A DNA stretch of 64,000 bases from the NCBI RefSeq assembly GCF_003666685.1, contig NZ_RCIZ01000001.1, positions 62,001-126,000 on the forward strand, in the 5' to 3' direction. This DNA comes from Mesorhizobium sp. YM1C-6-2. GTDB lineage: Bacteria > Pseudomonadota > Alphaproteobacteria > Rhizobiales > Rhizobiaceae. Positions within the stretch are counted from its first letter, which is position 1; each line of letters starts with the position of its first letter. Below are positions 9,577 to 17,123 of the stretch, piece by piece. Under the pieces are notes generated by a model. The model saw nothing but the letters and a program-made list of their open reading frames with translations. It was not told the origin of the DNA and did not search any database. The translations under genes were made by a program, and so were the position numbers.

Positions 9577-9947
9577 GGCTCCCAAGATTACACCGCGAGC
9601 GGCCGTTCGGCGCAAAAAACCGTTGGACGCTAAAACAGACTCGTTAAACAGGGCCTTAAGAAAATGACGGGAATGCAGCAAGCCGCAATAAAGCTGTGCT
9701 GCTTTAGTGTAATGGCTCGCGTCCCTTTGGAAGAAAGCCCGATATTCCAGGCTTTCTTTATATGTAAAGATTGCCGCGGCTGCGATCGGCGGAGACCCTT
9801 GACCATTTGTTATCTCAGGTCAGCTCCCGCTGATCCGCCCGATCACGCCACCGGGCCGAAACGCTTTGGCGGCCTAAGCGACGGACACGCGCGCCTTGGC
9901 TGGCAAAAAGTCCGATCCGGGCAGAGCTTCGTCCGCTTCGATAGAAG
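9577..9947. other. 371-bp intergenic region with one hairpin
   Basis: This region lies between two minus-strand genes. Part of it (9577-9681) could be the N-terminus of the GGDEF-EAL gene if the TTG start is used. I see no convincing gene. The one clear structure is the plus-strand terminator-like hairpin at 9731-9758, which has no annotated plus-strand gene before it, so a short transcript starting around 9620-9700 is possible but unsupported. Confidence 0.5.
9731..9758 (+). terminator. Terminator-like hairpin
   Basis: AAGAAAGCC and GGCTTTCTT form a perfect 9-bp stem with a 10-nt loop, followed by TTATAT on the plus strand. It is A/T-richer than its surroundings. No plus-strand gene precedes it, so its role is uncertain. 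Confidence 0.5.
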
Positions 9948-10355
9948 TCAGCCGGTCACTTTGAAGGTGATCCGGAAATCGCATGTCTCGCCGCGGCGGG
10001 CGGCATTGCGCATCAGATAGACGCGAACCACATAGTCGCCGCTTGCCGGCAGCATGCCCGCATACTCGTTGCCGCTTTCCGAACCGAAGAAGAGCGCGGT
10101 TTCGGAGCCGGGCGCCGTTACGTTGAAATAACAGCTCAAATTGCTCGGCGAAAAGCTCACCGTCATCGCCTGGCTGGCGTTGGCGCCGATGCCGTAGACG
10201 ACCGCGTCGTAGCCTTTCAGCGAGCCCGATAGCGTTGCCGAATTTTTGCCGGCGCCGAATTTGACCGTCTCGTGCTTGTCCGCCGCGATTGCCGGCAAAG
10301 CGAAAGCAAGGCAGGCGGCAAACGCGCCTGTCGTCAGTACGCAGTTTAGCGGCAT
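9948..10355 (-). CDS. Small secreted protein with a PPC/lysozyme-inhibitor-like fold
   Basis: A 135-residue protein with a clear signal peptide (hydrophobic core AFAACLAFALPAIA, cleavage after AIAA). The mature part is one beta-rich domain: SATLSGSLKGYDAVVYGIGA, then FFGSESGNEYAGMLPASGDY and VRVYLMRNAARRGE. This pattern recurs in small periplasmic proteins sometimes annotated as g-type lysozyme inhibitors or PPC-like domains. Two Cys (SCYFNV and ETCDF) could form a disulfide. I can support secretion and the fold family, not a specific function. It follows the L,D-transpeptidase gene on the same strand (40 bp), so a cell-wall link is plausible. Confidence 0.75.
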   Translation of the reverse strand: MPLNCVLTTGAFAACLAFALPAIAADKHETVKFGAGKNSATLSGSLKGYDAVVYGIGANASQAMTVSFSPSNLSCYFNVTAPGSETALFFGSESGNEYAGMLPASGDYVVRVYLMRNAARRGETCDFRITFKVTG

Positions 10356-10395
10356 CTTCGTTCCCCTGGATCTCCGAGGATCGGTCCTTAGGGTA

Positions 10396-11397
10396 TTACG
10401 ACATGATGACGAAGTCTTTGCCCGACTTGCTGTCGGGCGACAGCGGCGCGTCGGTCAGGATCATCACCATGCCTGGATGCATCTTCGCCTTGAGCTGCTC
10501 GACGAAAGCCGCCTCGGCCGTCAGGCGGCCAAGCGCGCGCTCCTCCGGCTGGAAGAGGCCGCCCTCATCCGTATGATGGGTGACGGCGACCCAGCTCATC
10601 CCCTGCGCGCCCTGGTCGGCGCCCTGCAGCACGAAGACATGGTCGCCGAGCGGCTCCGGCCCCTTAATGGCGAGGGCGGCCGTCGCAATCACGTCGGAAT
10701 CCTGGATGAGCTCGATCTTCTTGTCGGCCGACGAGGCGATGACGGAAATGACCGGATTGGCTTCCGCCTCCGTCCAGTCGGCGGGATGCTTCTTTCCGGA
10801 GAGGCCGGCCTCGACCTCGGTGAACTCGTTCTCCGCATAGCCCGACAGCACCATGCCCGGATGCGTCAGCTCCCACGGATCGGAATGGCTGCCGGCGATG
10901 ATGACGGGTGTGCCGAGATGGGTGATCCCGAAAAGTTTCGCCGAAAAATCGAGCGGCAGCCGCACGCAGCCATGCGACGCCGGATAGCCGGGCAGATTGC
11001 CGGCATGCAGCGCGATGCCCGACCATGTCAGGCGGTTCATGTTCGGCATCGGCGCATCGTTGTAGGTAGAGGAATGATGGTTCTTGTCCTTCTGCAGGAC
11101 GACGAACACGCCGGTCGGCGTCGCGTGCCCGGGCTTGCCGGTCGAGCAGGTAGAGACCGCGACCCGTACGCCGTTGCGGTAGACATGCACCAACTGCTCC
11201 GGCAGCGACACCACCACCGCGACCGGCCCGGTCGGCTGGCGGTCGGGATGCCAGGTGAACTCGCCAGGTTTCAGGTCGCCGATATCCTTCAGCACCTCCT
11301 GCCCGACCGTCTCGGCGGCGATCAGGCTGACGCCCAAGATCAGCCCGCCGCGCAGAAGCTCGCGCCTGTCCATCCTTGCCAACCGTCTCATGACCAT
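10396..11397 (-). CDS. L,D-transpeptidase (YkuD domain)
   Basis: A 333-residue exported enzyme that would form 3-3 cross-links in peptidoglycan or attach proteins to it. The YkuD domain runs from about residue 60 (VAVVVSLPEQLVHVYRNGVR) to the catalytic motif PASHGCVRLP, in which the Cys is the nucleophile. The N-terminus has an Arg pair and hydrophobic core (RRELLRGGLILGVSLIAAE), resembling a Tat-type signal. The ATG at 11397 is chosen because AGGAGG lies 5-6 bp before it; an ATG at 11430 lacks such a site. The C-terminal 150 residues after the catalytic Cys contain a second, unassigned domain. Probably forms a unit with the next small secreted protein. Confidence 0.9.
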   Translation of the reverse strand: MVMRRLARMDRRELLRGGLILGVSLIAAETVGQEVLKDIGDLKPGEFTWHPDRQPTGPVAVVVSLPEQLVHVYRNGVRVAVSTCSTGKPGHATPTGVFVVLQKDKNHHSSTYNDAPMPNMNRLTWSGIALHAGNLPGYPASHGCVRLPLDFSAKLFGITHLGTPVIIAGSHSDPWELTHPGMVLSGYAENEFTEVEAGLSGKKHPADWTEAEANPVISVIASSADKKIELIQDSDVIATAALAIKGPEPLGDHVFVLQGADQGAQGMSWVAVTHHTDEGGLFQPEERALGRLTAEAAFVEQLKAKMHPGMVMILTDAPLSPDSKSGKDFVIMS

Positions 11398-11491
11398 CCG
11401 ACCCTCCTGCCGTGGCGTCGCCATCCTCAACGGCTTAGCGGATTCCGCCGCGCTTAGGAATCCTCCTCGCGCCGGATCGGCGCACAGTCTC

Positions 11492-12739
11492 TCACAGCTC
11501 CTTTTCCGCCAGCTCGCGGAAGGCGTCCGGCACCGAGCTCGATGGCATCAGCGCAACCGAGGCGTAGCCGACCGCCTCCCAGCCGAAACGGTCGCGGATC
11601 TTGTCGATGGCGCGGTCGGCGGTGAAGCGCGCCAGCCCGCGCCCGCTGCCCGGGCGTCGCCGCTCGTCGGCGAGCCCCAGCGGCAGGTCGAGCTGCAGGC
11701 CCTCGCGCTCCTCGAGATGTGATACCGATATCGCCAGCAGCGAGATCGTCCGCTCTTCCGGATGGTCGGCGAGCGCTGCCCGCACCAACTCCTCGGCGAT
11801 CTCGGCCAGCATCGTCGTCGCCGAGATCGGCTGGTCGAGCGTGATCGAGCGGGTCACCGCGCGCATATCGGCGAAGCGCACGCGCACCGTCACCGTCCGC
11901 CCCGGGCGCGACTTTGCCCTGAGCCGCGTCGCGACGCGGTCGGCGAGGTGGAGCAGGGTGGGCCGGAACACGCTCTCCTTTGCCGGCTTGATGCCGATCG
12001 CCGATTGCGCACCCGCTGAATGCGCGCGCCTGCGGGTGACGATCGCACGCGGGTCGCGGTTCCAGGCGAGCGCGCCAAGCTTTGCACCCGCCGCCTGCCC
12101 GAGCAGGCGCTCCAGCGACCAACCCGGCGTCTTCGCCAGTTGTCCGATCGTGAAGACGCCGCTCTTCGCAAGCTTCGCCTCCGTCACCGGCCCGACGCCC
12201 CACATCAGCCCGACCGGCAGATCGTGCAGGAAGGCGAGTTCAGTCGCCGGGTCGACCACCACCAGCCCGTCGGGCTTGGCCACCTGCGAGGCGATCTTGG
12301 CGAGATGCTTCGTCCGGGCGACGCCGATCGAGATCGGCAGGCCGATCTCCTCGCGCACGCGCCGCCTTATCGTCGTTGCGATCTCGTCCGGCGGCCCGAA
12401 CAGATGCGTGCAACCGGCGACGTCGGCAAACGCCTCGTCGATCGAGATGCGCTCGACCAGCGGCGTGAAGTCGCCGAGCACGCGAATGGCGGCGTCGCCA
12501 AGCCGCTGGTATTCCTCGAAATGTCCGCCGGTGAAGATCAGGCCGGGGCAGAGTTCCCTGGCGCGCCGGCCCGGCATGCCGCCATGCACGCCGAACGCCT
12601 TCGCCTCATAGGACGCCGCCAGCACCACGCCGCCGCCGACCGCGACCGGCTTGCCGCGAAGCGACGGGTCGAGCAACTGCTCCACCGACGCGTAGAAGGC
12701 GTCGAGGTCCGCATGCAGGATTGTCGCCGCGCTTTCCAT
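11492..12739 (-). CDS. dinB: DNA polymerase IV (Y family)
   Basis: A 415-residue translesion polymerase. The active-site motifs are present: DLDAFYASVEQ (first metal Asp) and SIDEAF (Asp-Glu pair). The fingers/thumb region, the helix-hairpin-helix LMWGVGPVTEAKLAKSGVFT and the little-finger domain (GRTVTVRVRFADMRAVTRS) all follow. The ATG at 12739 is chosen: an in-frame TTG at 12769 lies inside the LexA box and would add ten residues unlike the family. There is no beta-clamp-like tail that I can name with confidence. The upstream SOS box makes DNA-damage induction likely. Confidence 0.94.
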   Translation of the reverse strand: MESAATILHADLDAFYASVEQLLDPSLRGKPVAVGGGVVLAASYEAKAFGVHGGMPGRRARELCPGLIFTGGHFEEYQRLGDAAIRVLGDFTPLVERISIDEAFADVAGCTHLFGPPDEIATTIRRRVREEIGLPISIGVARTKHLAKIASQVAKPDGLVVVDPATELAFLHDLPVGLMWGVGPVTEAKLAKSGVFTIGQLAKTPGWSLERLLGQAAGAKLGALAWNRDPRAIVTRRRAHSAGAQSAIGIKPAKESVFRPTLLHLADRVATRLRAKSRPGRTVTVRVRFADMRAVTRSITLDQPISATTMLAEIAEELVRAALADHPEERTISLLAISVSHLEEREGLQLDLPLGLADERRRPGSGRGLARFTADRAIDKIRDRFGWEAVGYASVALMPSSSVPDAFRELAEKEL

Positions 12740-12763
12740 ACGATCGCAAGAGATTCTGGTTTC

Positions 12764-12778
12764 GAACAAAAAGAGAAC
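12764..12778 (-). promoter_or_regulatory. LexA (SOS) box upstream of dinB
   Basis: GAACAAAAAGAGAAC matches the alphaproteobacterial LexA consensus GAAC-N7-GAAC (GTTC-N7-GTTC on the gene strand) exactly. It lies 25 bp before the dinB ATG, the expected promoter-overlapping position. Its location also decides the dinB start. Confidence 0.88.
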
Positions 12779-12926
12779 ATAGAGTGGCGCGTGTCAAGCG
12801 GTCGCTGCCGGCCGGGCCTGCTCGCGAAACCGTGCACTCGGCGTGATCAAAAACATCGGAAGGATGGTGTTAGTCTCGATTTGTAAACGAGGGAAACATC
12901 CCCGTTAGGGGGAGAAAGGACAAGAA

Positions 12927-13358
12927 ATGACCGGGAACGATACGCTCTCGCAGCGTTGGGACAATTTTCAGCCATCCAAGACGCTGTGGTTCTGGAGCAT
13001 CGTCGGCGCCGCGTTGGTGACCATGATCCTCGGCTTCACCGCCGGAGGCTGGACGACCGGCGGGAGCGCCGCAGCCATGGCCGAGAAGTCGGCACGCGAT
13101 GCGCGCGCCGAACTGGTCGCGTCGGTCTGCATCGAGAAATTCGTCACCCAGTCGGACGCTACGGCACAGTTCGCCGCCTTGAAGGAAGCCTCTTCCTGGC
13201 AGCGTGACGAATTCATCGAGAAGGGCGGATGGGCCACGCTGATGGGCATGGAGAAGGCCGTTCCCGGCGCGGCAAGCGCCTGCGCCGACCAGTTGGCGGC
13301 GATGGACGACCTGCCCCCGCGCGAGGTGACGACCGCGCCGACCTCCACGGATAGCTGA
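12927..13358 (+). CDS. Conserved hypothetical single-pass membrane protein
   Basis: A 143-residue protein with a short cytoplasmic N-terminus (DTLSQRWDNFQPSKT), one membrane helix (about residues 20-42, LWFWSIVGAALVTMILGFTA) and a periplasmic part containing two Cys (SVCIEKF and SACADQL) about 65 residues apart that may pair. A good ribosome site (AAAGGA, 8 bp) precedes the ATG. The type is frequent in rhizobial genomes without an assigned role. It is followed by a strong hairpin and then a secreted SH3-like protein. Confidence 0.8.
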   Translation: MTGNDTLSQRWDNFQPSKTLWFWSIVGAALVTMILGFTAGGWTTGGSAAAMAEKSARDARAELVASVCIEKFVTQSDATAQFAALKEASSWQRDEFIEKGGWATLMGMEKAVPGAASACADQLAAMDDLPPREVTTAPTSTDS

Positions 13359-13375
13359 CGATCCCTGATCGAACT

Positions 13376-13403
13376 TGACGCCGGAGGCCATTCTCCGGCG
13401 TCA
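13376..13403 (+). terminator. Perfect 11-bp intercistronic hairpin
   Basis: TGACGCCGGAG and CTCCGGCGTCA pair perfectly around a 6-nt loop (GCCATT). No U-tract follows, so it may be a weak terminator or an mRNA-stabilising structure between the two small genes. It lies 18 bp after the upstream stop codon. Confidence 0.55.
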
Positions 13404-13420
13404 CCGCACCGGCAGAAGGC

Positions 13421-13792
13421 ATGGCGACCATGTCCAGCTTCAATTCGACGCCGCGCTTGCTGGTGCTGGCCACCGTCGCCTGCGGCCTGCTGGCTCCCGC
13501 GGCAGCGCAGGAGCGCATGGTGGTCCGGGCGGACGACGCCAAAAGAAGGACCTGCCCTTCCGAGCAATGCGGCATCGTCGGACGCTTCTTCTCCGGCGAG
13601 TCGGTCCCCGTCTTCGAACGCGCGGACGGCTGGTCCCGCGTTTCGCTCTATTACACGGCCGGATGTCATGACGGCCGCTCGTCCTTTGTCGAGGTCGGGC
13701 ACGACGAATGCACGAAGGCCAATGGCATCGTGCAAGGCGAATTCGCCGAATGGGTGAAATCCGCCTTCCTCGCGGCGGAAGCCGGCAGCTAG
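13421..13792 (+). CDS. Secreted SH3-like domain protein
   Basis: A 123-residue exported protein. The signal peptide (LLVLATVACGLLAPAAAQ) is followed by a bacterial SH3-like segment: MVVRADDAKRRTCPSEQCGI, then GRFFSGESVPVFERADGWSR. SH3b domains of this kind bind peptidoglycan or envelope partners. Four Cys residues (TCPSEQC, GCHDG, DECTK) probably form two disulfides in the periplasm. Two nearby ATGs (13421 and 13430) are possible starts. No partner can be named from context. Confidence 0.75.
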   Translation: MATMSSFNSTPRLLVLATVACGLLAPAAAQERMVVRADDAKRRTCPSEQCGIVGRFFSGESVPVFERADGWSRVSLYYTAGCHDGRSSFVEVGHDECTKANGIVQGEFAEWVKSAFLAAEAGS

Positions 13793-14008
13793 GCCGGTTC
13801 TCACGCGGGGAGGCAGGCGGGGCTCCGGGGGGCGCCTCGCCTGCATCCGCACCGCAAGCCGCGCAAATGAGCCTCGGGCGCCATCGCGGCGAGCCGGCTC
13901 CGTAAGCCCGCCGCCCTTCCGCCGGCCCGCCACATGGGTTAAGTCAAAAATCCGAAGTTTCCGGTGAACCTTTCGCCGCCCAGCCGCGACCGAGCCTGCA
14001 GGAGCCTC
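13793..14008. other. 216-bp spacer before the ECF sigma operon
   Basis: GC-rich spacer with a possible 7-bp hairpin (GCAGGCG / CGCCTGC near 13815-13850). The segment around 13935-13965 (GTTAAGTCAAAAATCCGAAG) is the only AT-rich part and most likely holds the sigma operon promoter. I cannot match it to a known ECF promoter consensus. Confidence 0.4.
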
Positions 14009-14596
14009 ATGGTAAGCCCCGTGGCCGCCACGTCCGCAGCACAGCAGACCGACCGCGAACTCGTGGAACGGGTCGCCGGCGGGGATCGCGCCGCCGTCAG
14101 GCTCCTGTTCATGCGCCACCACGCCCGGGTCTACCGGTTCGCGGCGCGCCAGACGGGATCGGAATTGATGGCCGACGACATCACCAACGAAGTCTTCCTC
14201 GAATTGTGGCGCCAGGCCCCGGCCTTCCAGGGCCGTTCGGAAGTGTCCACCTGGCTGCTCGGCATCGCCCGTTTCAAGGCGCTGTCGGCGCTGCGCAAGC
14301 GCAAGGAAGAGGCGATCGACGAGGACGAGGCCGCGGCGATCCCCGACACCGGCGATACGCCCGAAGTGGCGGTCATGAAGGACGACAAGGCGACTGCGCT
14401 GAAGCGCATGGTCAATGCGCTGCCGGAAGAACACCGCACAGTGATCGACCTCGCCTACTATCATGCCAAATCGGTTGTCGAGATCGCCGAGGTCCTGCAG
14501 ATCCCGGTCGCCACCGTGAAGACCCGCATGTTCTACGCCCGCAAGAAGCTCGGCGAGGCGTTGCAGGCCGCCGGCTTCGAAAGGGGATGGCCATGA
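14009..14596 (+). CDS. ECF (extracytoplasmic function) RNA polymerase sigma factor
   Basis: A 195-residue group 4 sigma factor. Region 2 is seen as YRFAARQTGSELMADDITNE followed by VFLELWRQA and WLLGIARFKALSALR; region 4 is LPEEHRTVIDLAYYHAKSV followed by the HTH IAEVLQIPVATVKTRMFYAR. Length is typical. The start at ATG 14009 is preferred because AGGAG lies just before it; a GTG at 13964 would add 15 residues. Its stop overlaps the next start as ATGA, so translation is coupled to the anti-sigma gene. Regulon and signal are unknown, though the neighbouring genes point to envelope or extracellular functions. Confidence 0.93.
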   Translation: MVSPVAATSAAQQTDRELVERVAGGDRAAVRLLFMRHHARVYRFAARQTGSELMADDITNEVFLELWRQAPAFQGRSEVSTWLLGIARFKALSALRKRKEEAIDEDEAAAIPDTGDTPEVAVMKDDKATALKRMVNALPEEHRTVIDLAYYHAKSVVEIAEVLQIPVATVKTRMFYARKKLGEALQAAGFERGWP

Positions 14597-15261
14597 GCCC
14601 GGACGAGAACCCCGAAAACATGTCCCGCCGCGACGAGATGGAGGCGCTGCTGCCCTTCTATCTGAACGGCACGCTGGAAGCCGCCGACCTCGCCGCGGTC
14701 GAGGACTGGCTGGCGACGGACCCCGCAGCACTTGCCGCGCTCGAGGAAGCGGAGGCCGAGTTCTCCGGCACGAGCGCGGCCAACCAGGCGATCCGCCCGC
14801 CCGCCGATGCGCTGTCGCGCTTCTCCGCCGCGCTCGACGCCGAGGCAGGGGTGGAGCGCGTCGCCTCGCCCTCTCTGCTTTCGCGCCTGTGGGCCGGCTT
14901 CATGGCGATCCCGGCGGGCGTCGCCTGGGCGGCGGCCACCGCCGCGGTGGTGCTCGTGCTGGTGCAGGCGGTGATGGAGCCCGGCGGTCGCGGCGGGCCG
15001 ATCGAGATCGCCGGCACGGAGGCTGCGAACATGCCCTTCGCGCTGGTCACCTTCAAGCCGGACGCCCGCATCGCCGATATTTCCGCCGTGCTGTCGGGGC
15101 AGGGCGCGGTGATCCTTGCCGGCCCTGCTGCGGGCGGCGTCTTCAAGATCGGCATCCCGGCAAAGACCGCCGCCGACTACGAGCGGATCGTCGGCCTTAT
15201 TGCTGCCCAGCCCTTTGCCGAGACTGTTTCGGCAGGGAGGAAGCCAGCCAATGGCGGATAA
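14593..15261 (+). CDS. Membrane-anchored anti-sigma factor lacking the zinc motif
   Basis: A 222-residue protein. Its N-terminal domain (LLPFYLNGTLEAADLAAVEDW) occupies the place of the zinc-binding anti-sigma domain but has no HxxxCxxC motif. A membrane helix lies at about residues 113-133 (VAWAAATAAVVLVLVQAV). The periplasmic C-terminus (FALVTFKPDARIADISAVLS...GGVFKIGIP) resembles a ferredoxin-like sensor or inhibitor fold. It would hold the ECF factor inactive until a signal arrives. ATG 14593 overlaps the sigma stop by 4 bp and has AGGGG upstream. Its 3' end overlaps the subtilase start by 11 bp. Confidence 0.85.
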   Translation: MSPDENPENMSRRDEMEALLPFYLNGTLEAADLAAVEDWLATDPAALAALEEAEAEFSGTSAANQAIRPPADALSRFSAALDAEAGVERVASPSLLSRLWAGFMAIPAGVAWAAATAAVVLVLVQAVMEPGGRGGPIEIAGTEAANMPFALVTFKPDARIADISAVLSGQGAVILAGPAAGGVFKIGIPAKTAADYERIVGLIAAQPFAETVSAGRKPANGG

Positions 15262-17110
15262 AGCAGTTCCAGGAAAAGTGGGAAGCGGTTTTCCGTCCGG
15301 AATTGCGTCAAGACATCTGATACGCACGGCGCGGCGTCTTTCGATTCCGGCCTCTGTCCTGGCGGCGGTGTTGCTCGCAGCCTTTCCCGCTTCCGCGCAG
15401 ACCAACGATCCGAACCTCACCGAGCAGGACCTCGACTGCTTCCGCAAGCAGGCGGAGGGCGGCCCCGACTGCGTGCCGGGACAGGCGCCCGAGGAGTCCG
15501 CGCCCGACCAGACCGAGCCTGAAAAGGCGGAGCCAGAGCCGCAGCAGCCGACCAGGGAGAGCGGGGCCGAACCGGACGCGGAGCAGACGACCGGGGAAGA
15601 TGCGAAACCTGAGGCCGCACCGGCGAGCGAAGAAAGTGCTGCCGAGCCCGGTTCGGGGCAGGCCGGCGAAGCTGCGCCGCAGCCCGACGAATTCACCGTG
15701 CAGGGCCAGCCTTCGAAGCCGGATTCCGGTGCGGCTGTGTCCGAGCCTGCCGCGGCAGCCGAACCCGATGCTGCCGGACCTGGCCGCGACGCCGGCTCGG
15801 ATACCGCTACCGACTCTACTGGCGCGAGTACCGGCAGTGCCGAAAATGCCGATCCCAACGCGGTGTTGCTGCCGGGCTTGATCGTGGACCTTTTCCCCAA
15901 TCCGCCGCCCGCCGCTGCGCCGGAGCCCGCCGTGCCCGCACAGGCCGACGCCGCGATCCCCGCAGCTCCGCCGCCAGCCGATCCGCCTGCGCCTCCAGCG
16001 ATCGCTCCCGGCGCGCTCGCCGCCGTTCCGCCCGTCGCCGCGCCGGTCGCGGTACAGGGTGAATTCGTGCCCGACGAGGTGCTGGTCACCGTGGACGGCG
16101 ACGCTGCGGTCGCCGCCGCCGTCGCCCAGGATTTCGGCCTCGAAGTCCGCTCGCAGCGAACCTCGACCCTGCTCGATTCCACGATCGTGCGTTACGGCAT
16201 TCCCGATGGAAGGCCGGTCGGCGTCGTGCTGGCGCAGCTTGCCGGCGACGGCCGCACCACCCGCCGCGTGCCGAACCATGTCTACGACCTGCAGCAGGCG
16301 GCGGGCATCGTGAACTACGCCTTCCAGCGCATCGCGCTGGCGCCCGACACGGCCAATGGCGAGAATGTCGGCGTCGCCGTCATTGACACCGCGCTCGACG
16401 AGACGCACCCCGCGATCAAGGACGCCATAGCTGGGGAATTCGACGCCATGCCCGGCGTCGAGGTCACCACGCGCGACCATGCGACCTCCGTCGCTGGGCT
16501 GATCGCCGGCACCGGCGAGTTCCGCGGCATGGCGCCCGGCGCCAGGATTTTCCACGCGCGCGCCTTCGAGGGCGGCAAGTCGACGATGGACGTCATCCTC
16601 TCCGCGCTCGACTGGGCGGCCGGCGAGGAGGTGCGCATCGTCAATATGAGCTTCGTCGGCCCGAAGAACGATCTTCTTGAGGAAGCCTGCGCGGCCGCCC
16701 GCGAGCGCGATATCGTGCTGGTCGCGGCTGCCGGCAACAACGGGCCGAACGCGCCCTACGGCTACCCGGCCGCCTATCCCGGCGTCATTGCCGTCACCGC
16801 GACCGACGACAAGGACGAGCTGATGGCAGAGGCCAACCGCGGGCCCTACGTCTTCGTCTCCGCGCCCGGCGTCAACGTCATCGCCCCGGTCGGCGGCGGA
16901 CAGGACCTCGTCACCGGTACGTCCTTCGCCGCCGCCGTCGTGTCGGGGGCCATCGCCAATCTGATCCACGCAGCCCCCGACCGCTCGGCCGACTGGATCG
17001 AGGCGGCGCTCTCCTCCACCGCCAAGGATCTCGGCGAGGCCGGCCGCGATTCCGATTTCGGCTTCGGCCTTATCGACGCCAAGGCTGCCGGCGAGATGCA
17101 GGACGACTGA
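15251..17110 (+). CDS. Secreted subtilisin-like serine protease (S8 family)
   Basis: A 619-residue exported protease. Order: a repeat-encoded leader (residues 5-19), signal peptide core ASVLAAVLLAAFPASA ending near residue 50, a long Pro/Ala/Glu-rich segment (about 65-260), a propeptide-like region beginning EFVPDEVLVTVDGDA, and the S8 catalytic domain. The triad is complete: Asp379 (VAVIDTALDETH), His410 (DHATSVAGLIAG), Ser558 (GTSFAAAVVSG), with the oxyanion Asn in AAGNNG. The ATG at 15251 has GGAGG about 10 bp upstream and overlaps the anti-sigma gene by 11 bp. Third gene of the ECF operon; it may process the sensor or act as output (inference). The low-complexity linker probably spans the envelope. 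Confidence 0.92.
   Translation: MADKAVPGKVGSGFPSGIASRHLIRTARRLSIPASVLAAVLLAAFPASAQTNDPNLTEQDLDCFRKQAEGGPDCVPGQAPEESAPDQTEPEKAEPEPQQPTRESGAEPDAEQTTGEDAKPEAAPASEESAAEPGSGQAGEAAPQPDEFTVQGQPSKPDSGAAVSEPAAAAEPDAAGPGRDAGSDTATDSTGASTGSAENADPNAVLLPGLIVDLFPNPPPAAAPEPAVPAQADAAIPAAPPPADPPAPPAIAPGALAAVPPVAAPVAVQGEFVPDEVLVTVDGDAAVAAAVAQDFGLEVRSQRTSTLLDSTIVRYGIPDGRPVGVVLAQLAGDGRTTRRVPNHVYDLQQAAGIVNYAFQRIALAPDTANGENVGVAVIDTALDETHPAIKDAIAGEFDAMPGVEVTTRDHATSVAGLIAGTGEFRGMAPGARIFHARAFEGGKSTMDVILSALDWAAGEEVRIVNMSFVGPKNDLLEEACAAARERDIVLVAAAGNNGPNAPYGYPAAYPGVIAVTATDDKDELMAEANRGPYVFVSAPGVNVIAPVGGGQDLVTGTSFAAAVVSGAIANLIHAAPDRSADWIEAALSSTAKDLGEAGRDSDFGFGLIDAKAAGEMQDD
15263..15306. repeat. Palindromic repeat copy inside the subtilase reading frame
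   Basis: GCAGTTCC (one mismatch to the family arm) and GGAATTGC flank the same AAAAGTGG...GGTTTTCCGTCC core as the copies at 6758 and 34449. It begins two bases after the anti-sigma stop codon and is translated as residues 5-19 of the subtilase (AVPGKVGSGFPSGIA). Confidence 0.85.
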
Positions 17111-17123
17111 GGAAAATAGCCGG

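Noticed and set aside
6799-9633. Long plus-strand open frame opposite the GGDEF-EAL gene
   Set aside because: Antisense shadow; the minus strand carries intact catalytic motifs of CHASE, PAS, GGDEF and EAL.
9664-10020. Plus-strand frame of about 118 codons in the spacer after the GGDEF-EAL gene
   Set aside because: No ribosome site, no domain, an internal terminator-like hairpin, and overlap with the secreted-protein gene on the other strand.
12740-12769. TTG start for dinB giving ten extra residues
   Set aside because: It lies inside the LexA box; the family N-terminus begins at the ATG at 12739.
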